Below, piece after piece: positions 8,146 through 16,878 of a stretch of DNA of 32,993 nt. The stretch comes from Ignavibacteriaceae bacterium (GTDB lineage: Bacteria; Bacteroidota; Ignavibacteria; Ignavibacteriales; Ignavibacteriaceae). The stretch covers positions 1 to 32,993 of the forward strand of contig JABDPB010000076.1 of NCBI GenBank assembly GCA_013042995.1, in the 5' to 3' direction. A model generated the notes under the pieces. The model was not told where the DNA came from. It saw only the letters and a list, made by a program, of their open reading frames with translations, and made no database searches. The position numbers and the translations under genes were made by a program. Every line of letters begins with the position of its first letter. The first letter of the stretch is position 1.

Positions 8146-9091
8146 AGTTCCCGAAAGGAAAAAGAAGGAAAGATTAGACCTTTTTCTTACTAGTGTAATT
8201 GAAAACGCCACCCGCTCTAAAATCCAAAAACTTATAGAAGCAGAATTTGTAAAAGTTAACGGCAAAGTAGTAAAAGCAAACTACAAGATCCGTCCAAATG
8301 ATATAATTGAAGCAGTCCATCCGATCGCTCCAAGACCGGAAAATACCGAGCCGGAAGATATTCCACTTGATATTGTTTTTGAGGATGAATTTATAATAGT
8401 AGTAAATAAACCAGCAGGAATGGTAACTCATCCGGCTTATGGAAATTTTACAGGGACACTAGTTAATGCGTTACTGCATCATACTTCAAAATTAAGCGAG
8501 CTTAATGAGCTTGGTAGACCTGGTATAATACACAGGCTTGATAAAGACACAAGCGGACTTTTAGTTGTTGCAAAAGATGATTTTACGCATGCACAAATTG
8601 CAAAACAATTTTCTAAAAGAACCATTGAACGTGAGTATCATGCAATTTGCTGGGGTAAGTTTAAAGAGAAGAGTGGAGAGATTTCATCAAATATTAGTCG
8701 TAGTGCAAAAGACAGGAAAAAATTTACAACTGCGGTTTCGCAGGGCAAACCTTCATTCACTTTTTACGAAGTTATAGATGAATTTGAGTTTACTTCCTAT
8801 TTAAAAGTAAAATTAAAAACTGGAAGAACCCATCAAATACGTGTACATCTTTCTAGTATAGGAAAGCCTGTATTCGGAGATCCGACTTACGGCGGAAGGC
8901 AAACTCATTATGTTTCGAAATTACCAAAAATAAAAAGCAGATTTCAAAACTTGATGAACATTATACCGAGACAAGCACTTCATGCAAAAACACTTGGCTT
9001 TTTTCATCCACATAAAAAGGAAATGGTTTATTTTAATTCAGATTTACCAGAGGATATGGTTAAATTAATTAATGAATTAAAACTAGTATAA
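8108..9091 (+). CDS. RluA-family (RluD-like) rRNA pseudouridine synthase
   Basis: 327 residues. An N-terminal S4 RNA-binding domain (about 20-70, ERLDLFL...SKIQKLIEAEFVKVNGK) precedes the RluA/RluC/RluD-type catalytic domain. The catalytic motif HRLDKDTSGLLVVAK begins at His142, so the nucleophilic aspartate is Asp145; GRTHQIRVHLSSIGKPVFGD is the second conserved block. The S4 plus HRLDKDTSG arrangement is that of RluD, which isomerises uridines in helix 69 of 23S rRNA, but RluC cannot be excluded. The ATG at 8108 lies inside lspA, with AAAGGA about ten bases upstream. That start puts RYRFEVPE, a usual opening of this family, at residues 10-17. The overlap implies translational coupling to lspA. 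Confidence 0.92.
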   Translation: MTKTIKEKRYRFEVPERKKKERLDLFLTSVIENATRSKIQKLIEAEFVKVNGKVVKANYKIRPNDIIEAVHPIAPRPENTEPEDIPLDIVFEDEFIIVVNKPAGMVTHPAYGNFTGTLVNALLHHTSKLSELNELGRPGIIHRLDKDTSGLLVVAKDDFTHAQIAKQFSKRTIEREYHAICWGKFKEKSGEISSNISRSAKDRKKFTTAVSQGKPSFTFYEVIDEFEFTSYLKVKLKTGRTHQIRVHLSSIGKPVFGDPTYGGRQTHYVSKLPKIKSRFQNLMNIIPRQALHAKTLGFFHPHKKEMVYFNSDLPEDMVKLINELKLV

Positions 9092-9115
9092 CCCAAACAA
9101 CTTTCCTGAATTGTT

Positions 9116-9123
9116 TATATTTG
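9116..9123 (+). promoter_or_regulatory. -7 promoter element upstream of cysS
   Basis: TATATTTG is a full match to the TAnnTTTG -7 consensus, 47 bases before the cysS start codon in the 79-base gap after the pseudouridine synthase. No TTG/TTTG is found at the expected distance upstream, so only half of the promoter is supported. The preceding bases 9095-9116 can form a weak bulged hairpin (AAACAA with TTGTTT), which might attenuate read-through from the upstream operon. Confidence 0.4.
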
Positions 9124-9170
9124 TAAATAATTATTAGCTATTTCGCTCAAATAAAACCACGAATATATTA

Positions 9171-10586
9171 ATGCTAAGCTTCTATAATACTCTAACGAAA
9201 AAAAACGAAGAGTTTAAGCCTATAAATTCTCCGAATGTTTCGATGTACATTTGTGGACCTACGGTTTACGATTATTTTCATGTTGGAAATGCACGCACGT
9301 TTGTTCTTGCCGACGTTATTAGAAAATATCTTGAGTACAAAGGTTACAACGTAAAATTTGTTATGAATGTAACCGACATTGATGACAAGATTATTAAAAA
9401 AGCTAACGAAGAAAAAAACTCGACTATAGATGTAGCAACAAAATATTCTATTGCTTTTTTTGAAGATCTTAAAAATTTGAGAATTAAGGAGGCAACACTT
9501 TATCCAAAAGCAACTGATCATATTGAAGATATGATTAATATGATTAAAACATTAGTTGATAAAGGATTTGCTTACAATGTTAATGGTAATGTTTTTTTCG
9601 ATGTGAAAAGATATAAATTTTACGGAAAGCTTAGCGGGAAGAATATCGATGAGCTTGAATCGGGAGCAAGAGTTGAGATTAATGAAAGTAAGCTTCAGCC
9701 ATTGGATTTTGCCCTTTGGAAAAAAGCAAAAGAGGGAGAGCCGTTTTGGGATAGTCCGTGGGGCAAGGGAAGACCCGGCTGGCATATTGAATGCTCTGCA
9801 ATGGGCTGCAAACACCTCGGCGAAACTTTTGATATTCATGCAGGAGGTAACGATTTGATTTTTCCGCATCACGAAAATGAGATTGCGCAAAGTGAAGCTG
9901 CTACAAATAAACCTTTTGCAAACTATTGGATTCATTTTGGGTTTTTAAATATCAACAAAGAGAAAATGTCAAAATCACTTGGCAATTTTTTTACTGCACG
10001 CGAGATACTTGAAAAATTTTCTCCAGAAGCAATAAGGTTATTTTTTCTACAAGCACATTACCGCGGTCCGTTAGATTTTACAGATGAACTGCTTGCATCT
10101 GCCGAAAAAGGTCTCGAGAAAATAAAAAATCTCCAGGATACGATAAAAAACAGATTGAAAAAAAGTAATCAAAAGGGCGTAATACCAGAATTTGATTTTG
10201 ATTCATTTGAGCAGAAATTTAATGGAGTGATGGATGATGATTTTAATACTCCTCAGGCTGTATCTATTATATTTGATTTTATTCGTGAAATAAATAAAGC
10301 AATAGCAGAAAATAACTCTATACATATTGATTTTTACAAAAAGATTAATAACTTTATGGAAAAGATTGCTGGCAGTGTATTGGGAATTACAAAAGATAAA
10401 TCTTTACAAACAGAACGTGATTCTTTATTGGAAGATAAATTAATTGAAATATTGCTTGATATCAGGTTTAAAGCAAAGAGAGAAAAAAACTATCCCCTTG
10501 CAGACGAAATAAGAAACAAATTAGTTGAAGTGGGAATTACCATTAAGGATACAAAAGACGGAACAGATTATTTTCGAGACAATTAA
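9171..10586 (+). CDS. cysS: Cysteinyl-tRNA synthetase
   Basis: 471 residues, standard length. It charges tRNA-Cys. The class I signature is in YICGPTVYDYFHVGNAR, with HVGN as the common variant of HIGH. The zinc site is complete: Cys28, Cys208 (in WHIECSAMGCKHLG), His233 and Glu237 (FPHHENEIAQSEA), positions that coincide almost exactly with those of the E. coli enzyme. KMSKSLGNF covers the second signature at 265-269. A DALR-type helical domain follows (about 310-400). The C-terminal region (about 415-470) has KREKNYPLADEIRNKLVEVGITIKDTKDG, the usual anticodon-binding end. It starts at ATG after a 79-base gap with its own candidate -7 element and is followed 17 bases later by a response-regulator gene. 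Confidence 0.96.
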   Translation: MLSFYNTLTKKNEEFKPINSPNVSMYICGPTVYDYFHVGNARTFVLADVIRKYLEYKGYNVKFVMNVTDIDDKIIKKANEEKNSTIDVATKYSIAFFEDLKNLRIKEATLYPKATDHIEDMINMIKTLVDKGFAYNVNGNVFFDVKRYKFYGKLSGKNIDELESGARVEINESKLQPLDFALWKKAKEGEPFWDSPWGKGRPGWHIECSAMGCKHLGETFDIHAGGNDLIFPHHENEIAQSEAATNKPFANYWIHFGFLNINKEKMSKSLGNFFTAREILEKFSPEAIRLFFLQAHYRGPLDFTDELLASAEKGLEKIKNLQDTIKNRLKKSNQKGVIPEFDFDSFEQKFNGVMDDDFNTPQAVSIIFDFIREINKAIAENNSIHIDFYKKINNFMEKIAGSVLGITKDKSLQTERDSLLEDKLIEILLDIRFKAKREKNYPLADEIRNKLVEVGITIKDTKDGTDYFRDN

Positions 10587-10603
10587 AAAAAAGAGGAGAA
10601 GAT

Positions 10604-10990
10604 TTGCAACGCAATGCACCGCATCTTCCCCAAGTTCTTTATGTGGAAGATGACCAGATAAGCAGGGAAGTAGTTTCATTGTTTCTTAAAGGTGAATTTG
10701 ACATTCAGTTAGCCTCTGACTCTGCTGAAGCAATTTTTAAAATTAAAAAAAACAGGTTCGATGTAATCCTAATGGATATAAATCTTTGTAAAGGTTTAGG
10801 CGGTCTGGAACTTGCAAAGGAAATCAAGGAAATTAACAGTTATAAAGAGACCCCGATAATAGCCGTTACAGCTCATGCCTATAAAGAAGATGAAAGAAAA
10901 ATATTGAAGGGGGGATGTTCGCATTACATTTCAAAACCGTTTAACAAAGAATCTTTATTAATGAAGATAAATGAAGCGTTAAACAGTTAG
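10604..10990 (+). CDS. Stand-alone response-regulator receiver protein
   Basis: 128 residues comprising one CheY-like receiver domain and no output domain. The acidic pocket is E15-D16-D17 (VEDD), the phospho-acceptor is Asp58 in VILMDINL, the switch Thr/Ala is VTAH at 88-91 and the conserved lysine is Lys111 in ISKPFN, so it should be phosphorylatable. Translation starts at TTG: AGGAG lies six bases before it and the nearby ATG at 10614 is out of frame. It lies 17 bases after cysS. Its stop codon overlaps the stop of the convergent oxidase gene by four bases. No partner kinase is adjacent: the only kinase-like protein in the window has lost its phospho-acceptor histidine. Such single-domain regulators usually act in phosphorelays or by protein-protein contact. 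Confidence 0.9.
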   Translation: MQRNAPHLPQVLYVEDDQISREVVSLFLKGEFDIQLASDSAEAIFKIKKNRFDVILMDINLCKGLGGLELAKEIKEINSYKETPIIAVTAHAYKEDERKILKGGCSHYISKPFNKESLLMKINEALNS

Positions 10991-12471
10991 TTTTGTTCTT
11001 CAGTATCAAAAACATTTCCAATTCCCAATAACAATTCCGAATCAAATTTCTTTTTTATACCGATCATTTTTTTAACTGCTTCAGCACCGTACATCTTAAT
11101 AAGATATTCCTTTTTGTTTTTACCCACGCCATGTTCAGCAGAAAATGTGCCCCCTAAATTTATCGCATCTTCACAGAATTGCCTATAAAGATTTTGTGCA
11201 AGCATAAACTCAATGTTGTTTTTAGGTAGCATATTTAAATGCAAATGTGAATTTCCAAAGTGTCCGTAAACTACATAATTCAAATTATTTTTTTTAACAT
11301 CATTTACTACTTGAAAATAGAAATTGAACAACTTGTCGTCCGGTACTGCAATATCGGTTCCCAGTTTTCTGAAATTATGCGAAGTTATATATTCATTTAC
11401 TTTTGCTGATATACTATGCCGAAAATTTTCTATTTCGGTCCGGTCCTTTTCAGTTAATGCCAGCCAAGAATCATTAAAATTACCGTTATGCTTTTCAATT
11501 AATTCAGCAATAGAATTAATAAGCAACTCCTCAATTTCAGGAGAAGTTTCTTGCTCAAACCAAACGGCTCCAGCAGCATTGGTAGGAATTTGAGTATAAT
11601 TATTTTTTAAGAATTTAAGTGAATTTTTATCAAAAAATTCTAGTGCTGTAGCATTAATTGTATTCTTTCTATTCTTCTTACGTGAATTGTAGGAAAATTC
11701 CCTTGCATCATGTATAAAATTCAATGCATTCATTTCTTCATTAAAGAAAATGACGGTTGAAAAAATACTTTTAGGATAATCTAGAAGCGATAATTTTATT
11801 TTCGTAAAAACCCCAAGTGTCCCTTCAGAACCAATAAACAGATCAATTGCATCCATATTTTTTTTGCAAAAGAATCCCGCAGCATTCTTGGTAACCGGTA
11901 TTTCAATCTCCGGTAAATCAATTTCAATTAATCTTTCTTTATCAGTTTGAAATGTTATTTCATAACTATCGGCATAGTTTTCACCACGTTGCAAGTTTAA
12001 AAGTTCACCTGTTGGCAGCAAAATCTCCAAACCAGATACAAAACTTCTTGTGGCCCCATATTTAAATGATTTTGAACCCGATGCATTTGTAGCAACAACA
12101 CCTCCAATAAAACAATTTAACTCAGTTGGATCTGGGGGATAATATAGGTTTTGAGATTTGAGTTCTTTTATTAAATCTGAAAGAAGAACACCAGGTTCCA
12201 CAACTACAAACTTTTCTTCTTTATTTATTTCAATAATTTTGTTCAGTTTTGCAGTTGAAATTACAATGCCACCTTTAGGAACTGCCGCGCCTGTAAGGCC
12301 GGTTCTGTTTCCGCTGACTGTAATTTGAATTTTCTTTTCATCAGCTGCTTTAAATATATCTTGTAAATCTTTAACTGACTCAGGAAAGAATACTGCATCG
12401 CAAAATCCTTCAGTATTTGACGCATCTTTTAAATAATCCTGTATTTGATCTTTTTCTTTTTTAACGATCAT
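10987..12471 (-). CDS. FAD-binding oxidase, GlcD / D-lactate dehydrogenase family
   Basis: 494 residues of the FAD-linked oxidase family with a PCMH-type FAD domain (about 22-200) and a FAD-oxidase C-terminal domain (about 250-485). The FAD site shows SGNRTGLTGAAVP (53-65) and PPDPTELNCFIGG followed by ATNASGSKSFKYG (112-139); the C-terminal domain shows FSAEHGVGK with Glu446 and His447. The family oxidises 2-hydroxy acids such as glycolate, D-lactate or D-2-hydroxyglutarate to 2-oxo acids and passes electrons to a quinone or flavoprotein. The substrate cannot be decided here, and no GlcE/GlcF or iron-sulfur subunit is nearby. It is the last gene of a four-gene minus-strand operon, its ATG overlapping the preceding stop by four bases (ATGA). 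There is no room for a terminator before the opposing receiver gene. Confidence 0.9.
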   Translation of the reverse strand: MIVKKEKDQIQDYLKDASNTEGFCDAVFFPESVKDLQDIFKAADEKKIQITVSGNRTGLTGAAVPKGGIVISTAKLNKIIEINKEEKFVVVEPGVLLSDLIKELKSQNLYYPPDPTELNCFIGGVVATNASGSKSFKYGATRSFVSGLEILLPTGELLNLQRGENYADSYEITFQTDKERLIEIDLPEIEIPVTKNAAGFFCKKNMDAIDLFIGSEGTLGVFTKIKLSLLDYPKSIFSTVIFFNEEMNALNFIHDAREFSYNSRKKNRKNTINATALEFFDKNSLKFLKNNYTQIPTNAAGAVWFEQETSPEIEELLINSIAELIEKHNGNFNDSWLALTEKDRTEIENFRHSISAKVNEYITSHNFRKLGTDIAVPDDKLFNFYFQVVNDVKKNNLNYVVYGHFGNSHLHLNMLPKNNIEFMLAQNLYRQFCEDAINLGGTFSAEHGVGKNKKEYLIKMYGAEAVKKMIGIKKKFDSELLLGIGNVFDTEEQN

Positions 12472-13832
12472 TTTGTTTGTACTAATCTGCTTCTTTCTTT
12501 ATGCGAATTTGAAAATGAGTTCTCAATTTGTATAAGTGCATTTAAATAATTTTGTAATTTATTTTCAGCTGTTTGAAAACCTTCATCGCCGCTAAAATCA
12601 TAATTTAACAATTTAAATAGTTCATTCAATGCTGGTTCTATTCTTTTCATCGGAAAGGCATAATCCCTTAAATGATGAACTAACTTTAAAGTTGTAAAAG
12701 CATCAAAATAATTTTTTCGCTGATAGCCTAATTGTCTTTCTGAATTACTGCCCCCTAAAATTTTCTCCCATTGTGTTAAAAAATCTTTCTGAATAAGGAA
12801 ATTGTATAACTCAGTATGAATGCTTTTAGCCTTGTTCAATAGCAATTCTGTGTTTAATGAATCATTTGAATAGAACAGCTCATTCCACTTTTTTAAAACC
12901 AGAAACACTTGTGGATCATAAAGTAAAAATTGTCTTTCTCCATTTTGCAACTGTGTAACGCTTTTCCCTGTTCCGAATGGTACGCGCCAGGACTGCCGTG
13001 CAGAGGGTCTTACAACAGTGGAGTTTATTTTAAAAATACTATAAACCTTTGCAAGCTTTTGAAGGAAATAAAAATCCTCTGCAGCTCGCCGTGTGTTCAT
13101 TCCGCCGGCTTTAATGTAAGCATCGATATCGCAGACAAATGCAGAACCGATTGTATGATAAGTGAAATGAGATTGTGCAAGAAACAATCCAATCACGTAA
13201 TGTCGTAAAAATATTTCGTATTTGCTAATTGTTTCCAATTCGGAATGCGAATCTGCTCTGTGTGAAAACTCAATTGTAGCTACGTTTAGGTTCAATTCAT
13301 TGAATGAATTATTTATTACAGATAAGTAGTTTTTCTCAACTTCACAATCAGCATCCAAAGAGGTAATTATTTTCTTTTTATGTGAATTATAATCGAAAGC
13401 AGTCAAACCAAGGTCCATTCCTATTTTTCTGGCAAGACCAACACCTCCCGTTTTTTCATTTAATTCTTTCCCTTCCGATGATGCATCTACCAATCCTATT
13501 TGTACTGCCTTTTGTAGCGGCAGATTATTTTCTAATTCTAAGGGAGCGCTTTTTAATAATGAACATAGAAAATCAATGCTTTTTTTGTTATCGTTTTTTA
13601 CGTCATCGGTTGAAGATGGAAGATTATTAACAACAAAAATAACAAGTGTTTTCTTCAGATATTTACTATCATTTTTAGAGATTAAGAATAAGAGTCTTTT
13701 TATGTTTTCATATTCTGCAATTGCAGGAACCACAACCACGTTTTCAATTCTGAATTTATCATTCCACTCTAACTTCCAAGTGCTCAATGATCTTTTGCTT
13801 AGGTATTTTTTAATTTTGTCAGGTATTTGCAT
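12468..13832 (-). CDS. Family-2-type (GT-A) glycosyltransferase, soluble
   Basis: 454 residues. A GT-A-like fold is indicated by NVVVVPAIAEYENI (31-44), where family-2 enzymes have VxxPxxNE, a metal-binding DxD in TSLDADCEVEKNYL (Asp160, Asp162), and RRAAEDFYFLQKLAK with Glu252-Asp253, the usual catalytic-base position. GGVGLARKIGMDLGL at 129-143 resembles the donor-side segment of the same family. No transmembrane segment or signal peptide is visible, so the protein should be cytoplasmic or peripheral. The C-terminal 150 residues are helical and not recognised. It overlaps miaA by 14 bases upstream and the FAD oxidase by four downstream. Donor and acceptor sugars cannot be told from sequence; no polysaccharide cluster surrounds it. 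Confidence 0.8.
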   Translation of the reverse strand: MQIPDKIKKYLSKRSLSTWKLEWNDKFRIENVVVVPAIAEYENIKRLLFLISKNDSKYLKKTLVIFVVNNLPSSTDDVKNDNKKSIDFLCSLLKSAPLELENNLPLQKAVQIGLVDASSEGKELNEKTGGVGLARKIGMDLGLTAFDYNSHKKKIITSLDADCEVEKNYLSVINNSFNELNLNVATIEFSHRADSHSELETISKYEIFLRHYVIGLFLAQSHFTYHTIGSAFVCDIDAYIKAGGMNTRRAAEDFYFLQKLAKVYSIFKINSTVVRPSARQSWRVPFGTGKSVTQLQNGERQFLLYDPQVFLVLKKWNELFYSNDSLNTELLLNKAKSIHTELYNFLIQKDFLTQWEKILGGSNSERQLGYQRKNYFDAFTTLKLVHHLRDYAFPMKRIEPALNELFKLLNYDFSGDEGFQTAENKLQNYLNALIQIENSFSNSHKERSRLVQTK

Positions 13833-14733
13833 CTTTTTTATTTAGTTCAGCTTTGGTAAAGTATAAAATCTCATCATAATTAGTTCCCTTAAACCAATTA
13901 ATTTCCACCCCTTCTTTTTCCATCTTCCTAAACCACGTAAGCTGTCGCTTTGAAAAATTGTGAATTGCGCTATTTAGCTTTTGGAACATATCATTGTAGT
14001 TTAATTCACCCGTTACATATTGAGTCAGGTATCTATATTCTAACCCAAAAAATTTTAATTTTTCTTTTTTAATCCCTTTTTGTAGCAGAGCTTCCACCTC
14101 TTTAATCATTCCGGATTTCAATCTTGCTTTTAATCTGCCGGTAATATTTTGATTAATAATTGATCGCTCAGGTTTAATGCCAATATTTAACGAAACAATA
14201 TTACTCTTTTCATTTGATAGATTCTCTTTTGATTGTTCAATTAAAATAGCTTTTATAATTCTTTCTTTGTTAATAAGATCCGTTGTGTTGTGAAGTTTTG
14301 AACTCAAACTAAAAAGTAGCATCAGAAGTTCATTCTTATCTAAACTCAGTAATTTTTTTAGCTTTTCTTCATCACTTTTTATTTGAGGGAGTAAATAATT
14401 TTGAAGCACGGAACTGATATATAATACTGTGCCGCCGACCAAAATAGGAAATTTTTTTTGTGCAGTAATTTCTCTGAACGCAGCATTGAAATCCTTTTTA
14501 AATCTAAAGAGGTTGTACTCTTCAGTCGGTTCGCAAATATCTATTAAATGATAGTTAACATTTCTATATTTAATCTCATTAAGATCTTTGCCTGTTCCTA
14601 TATCCATTCCTATATAAACCTGTCTCGAATCGGCAGAGATGATTTCACCATTCAGTTCAGCTGCAAGTTTTGCTGCGATTGATGTTTTTCCCGTAGCGGT
14701 TGGTCCGAGAATTGTAATCAGGTTGTAATTCAT
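13819..14733 (-). CDS. miaA: tRNA dimethylallyltransferase
   Basis: 304 residues, normal length for MiaA, which adds a dimethylallyl group to N6 of adenosine 37 in tRNAs reading UNN codons. The P-loop is GPTATGKTS (10-18), followed by ISADSRQVYIGMDIGTGK (32-49), where Asp36, Ser37, Arg38 and Gln39 are family-conserved. HLIDICEPTEEYN, GGTVLYISSVL and the C-terminal SKRQLTWFRK, a tRNA-contacting motif, complete the identification. The gene starts at ATG, 29 bases after the cNMP/GAF/kinase-like gene, and its end overlaps the glycosyltransferase start by 14 bases, pointing to translational coupling. It is a housekeeping gene placed inside an operon of otherwise accessory genes. Confidence 0.95.
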   Translation of the reverse strand: MNYNLITILGPTATGKTSIAAKLAAELNGEIISADSRQVYIGMDIGTGKDLNEIKYRNVNYHLIDICEPTEEYNLFRFKKDFNAAFREITAQKKFPILVGGTVLYISSVLQNYLLPQIKSDEEKLKKLLSLDKNELLMLLFSLSSKLHNTTDLINKERIIKAILIEQSKENLSNEKSNIVSLNIGIKPERSIINQNITGRLKARLKSGMIKEVEALLQKGIKKEKLKFFGLEYRYLTQYVTGELNYNDMFQKLNSAIHNFSKRQLTWFRKMEKEGVEINWFKGTNYDEILYFTKAELNKKDANT

Positions 14734-14762
14734 TAATTATAAAAGAATAGAAAAAATCTATC

Positions 14763-16745
14763 CTAATTTAAAGAAGAATTACTTACAGGGAGAATGATTT
14801 TAAAAGTTGTTCCTTTTCCCTTAATACTGCTGAATTCAAGTTGCCCTTTGTGGTTCGCAATAATTTCCCTTGCTAGCATCAAACCGGCAGTGGGGTGAGG
14901 TGTAGAATCTTTGCCGAGAATAATATCTTTAAAGTTGCCCTCTATAGTTTGCAGCAAACCTTTTCCTTCGCCCTGAATTGAAGTAACAATTGAATCGTCT
15001 GTAAGCTCAGTGCTTAAATAAATTTTTCGATCTTTATGGGCATCTTCGCAGCAAAATCTTATAATTTGATATAAAGCCGAATAAAATTTTCCTCTATCAA
15101 TATCTACGATTGCTCCATCACCTGTCTTTTTGAACAATGTTACATCTCTGGCCTGGCAAAATTCTGACAGGAGTTCGAGTACATCTACTATAAACTCATT
15201 AAAGTGAATTCCTCTTTTTTCGAGCTTATAGTCTTCAAAAGATGTGCTGAGCAGAGTATTTGTTAAATCCTCTATTGAATTTGCCTGCTTCTGAAGCATT
15301 CTGATTACTTCATCAACTTCTTCAGTTAATTTTTTTTCACTTAATATTTCAGTGTAATTATTAATTATACTTACAGGATCCTTAATTTCATTTAATAGAA
15401 TTTCTTTTAATTTATCATTTGATTTCATCCGTTCTTCAGCTAAATAATTCTCAAGCCGGTACGCCCTTTCTATTGCACTTACAATTTGTTTTGAGAGCAT
15501 ATTGATATGAGCAATATCTGTATCAGTGTACTTTTTATTTTCTCTCGCCAACTGAATTACAGCAACAGTTTCACCGACTTCACTTATTACAGGAAAATAA
15601 AGAATTCGTTTAAGTCGCGAAGCACCTGGTAGATCAATTCTTGAATTGTAGCGTGAATCTTCAGTTGGTCGTTCGAAGTTAAGTATTTTCTTTTGAAGTG
15701 CACTTAAGCCGGTAAGCCCCTCGGGTAATTGAAATTCATCTTCATTGTACTTTTTATCAATAATCGAAACTAGCTTTAAAACTGAAAGTTGTTCATTTAC
15801 AAGTATTACGTTTCCTGCTTCCGATAAAGTAAGGTCTTTTAATGCTTTTACTGTTTTTTCGATTAAGTCTGAAATAGTTATGCTGTTATAAATTATCTCA
15901 ATACTTGCGAAAATCTTTCTAACCATTTCACGATTAATTCCATTATCCTCACTTGGCTGCGAATGTTCTTTCGCTTTAACTTCTTCAACTTTTTCTTCAC
16001 TTTTTGCTTCTTTTATTTCTTCAATATTTTCCTTTGTTTCAACTACTTCATCCGTTTTTTCCACATCATCAGAGTTTATTTTCCAATCTTTAAATTCTTC
16101 GCTTTTAATAGAAATTTCTTCATGTAACTTTTCCGAAAGATCCTCAGGAGTTAAGTAATCTTCTATATCATTTTGTGCAGGTTCCTTAGTTTGATTTTCC
16201 AATAATTGACTTGGGACTACATTAGTATCTTCAATTTTTTCATTATCCTTTTTCCAGGCATTAGCCATATCTTTAGAAGCTTTAAAGCTTATTGGTTTTG
16301 CCTTTTCAACAATGCTGAACTTGTGACTAACCTCTTTAATTACTTCAGGAAGGTTTATTTCACCTAGATTTAGAGCGTTACTATTAAATGTGGAATTTTT
16401 TGACATCAATTTTTTAAAAAGCGTTCTATTAATCCTGTAGTATTGGATTTTGCTAAAAGCTACTGCAGAAGATATTCGGCGAGTGTTTTCTATTAGTTCC
16501 TTTTCTCCAAAAAAATCGTTTTTTTGTTTTTTGCTTACATAATTGTTGGAAGGATATTTGACACGGACTTCACCACTCAGGAGAACAAAGATGTCAGCAC
16601 TGTCATCACCGGTTTTGTAAATAATCTCTCCCTCTCGCTTTACGTGAAGTTCTTTAGGATCGAATAGTGTAGTGATTACAGCCTCATCTACTCCCAAGAA
16701 AAGTTTATTCTTAGTAAGTTCGCGTGGATATTTAGCTTGAAGCAT
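14763..16745 (-). CDS. cNMP-binding / GAF / degenerate histidine-kinase-like sensor protein
   Basis: 660 residues in four parts. Residues 12-125 form a cyclic-nucleotide-binding-like domain (GEIIYKTGDDSADIFVLLSGEVRV, then FGEKELIENTRRISSA in the phosphate-cassette position). Residues 165-270 are a Glu/Lys-rich, probably disordered linker. Residues 275-420 look like a GAF domain (ending VAVIQLARENKKYTDTDI). Residues 437-655 follow the HisKA-HATPase layout but with key losses. In LLNEIKDPVSIINNYTEIL, Asn452 stands where the phospho-acceptor His of HELRTP should be. The N-box reads QIIRFCCEDAHK without the usual NxxxN. The G1 box is QGEGKGL and the G2 region is TAGLMLAREIIANHKG. It therefore probably lacks autokinase activity and may act as a ligand-controlled scaffold. 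No membrane segment is visible. It is the first gene of the miaA operon and divergent from an ECF sigma gene. Confidence 0.8.
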   Translation of the reverse strand: MLQAKYPRELTKNKLFLGVDEAVITTLFDPKELHVKREGEIIYKTGDDSADIFVLLSGEVRVKYPSNNYVSKKQKNDFFGEKELIENTRRISSAVAFSKIQYYRINRTLFKKLMSKNSTFNSNALNLGEINLPEVIKEVSHKFSIVEKAKPISFKASKDMANAWKKDNEKIEDTNVVPSQLLENQTKEPAQNDIEDYLTPEDLSEKLHEEISIKSEEFKDWKINSDDVEKTDEVVETKENIEEIKEAKSEEKVEEVKAKEHSQPSEDNGINREMVRKIFASIEIIYNSITISDLIEKTVKALKDLTLSEAGNVILVNEQLSVLKLVSIIDKKYNEDEFQLPEGLTGLSALQKKILNFERPTEDSRYNSRIDLPGASRLKRILYFPVISEVGETVAVIQLARENKKYTDTDIAHINMLSKQIVSAIERAYRLENYLAEERMKSNDKLKEILLNEIKDPVSIINNYTEILSEKKLTEEVDEVIRMLQKQANSIEDLTNTLLSTSFEDYKLEKRGIHFNEFIVDVLELLSEFCQARDVTLFKKTGDGAIVDIDRGKFYSALYQIIRFCCEDAHKDRKIYLSTELTDDSIVTSIQGEGKGLLQTIEGNFKDIILGKDSTPHPTAGLMLAREIIANHKGQLEFSSIKGKGTTFKIILPVSNSSLN

Positions 16746-16870
16746 TATTAGGTAAAATTGTCCTTAGTTTAAAGTTATTCTCAAATAATAATTCAATATC
16801 AAGAAGATAAAAGTTCAAAAATTAGGCCATAAATGAGTTTTTCATTACAGCAATATTCTTCAAAAAACCA

Positions 16871-16878
16871 TATCTTTG
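16871..16878 (+). promoter_or_regulatory. -7 promoter element at the sigma-factor gene
   Basis: TATCTTTG is a perfect TAnnTTTG -7 box in the 130-base divergent gap before the sigma-factor reading frame. Its last three bases are the first possible TTG start codon (16876). If the promoter is real, that TTG lies upstream of the transcript start and translation must begin further on, for example at TTG 16906. No clear -33 element is found 19 bases upstream. Confidence 0.4.

Noticed and set aside
8565..8777. Plus-strand 70-codon open frame inside the pseudouridine synthase gene
   Set aside because: Alternative frame of a conserved catalytic domain with no supporting features.
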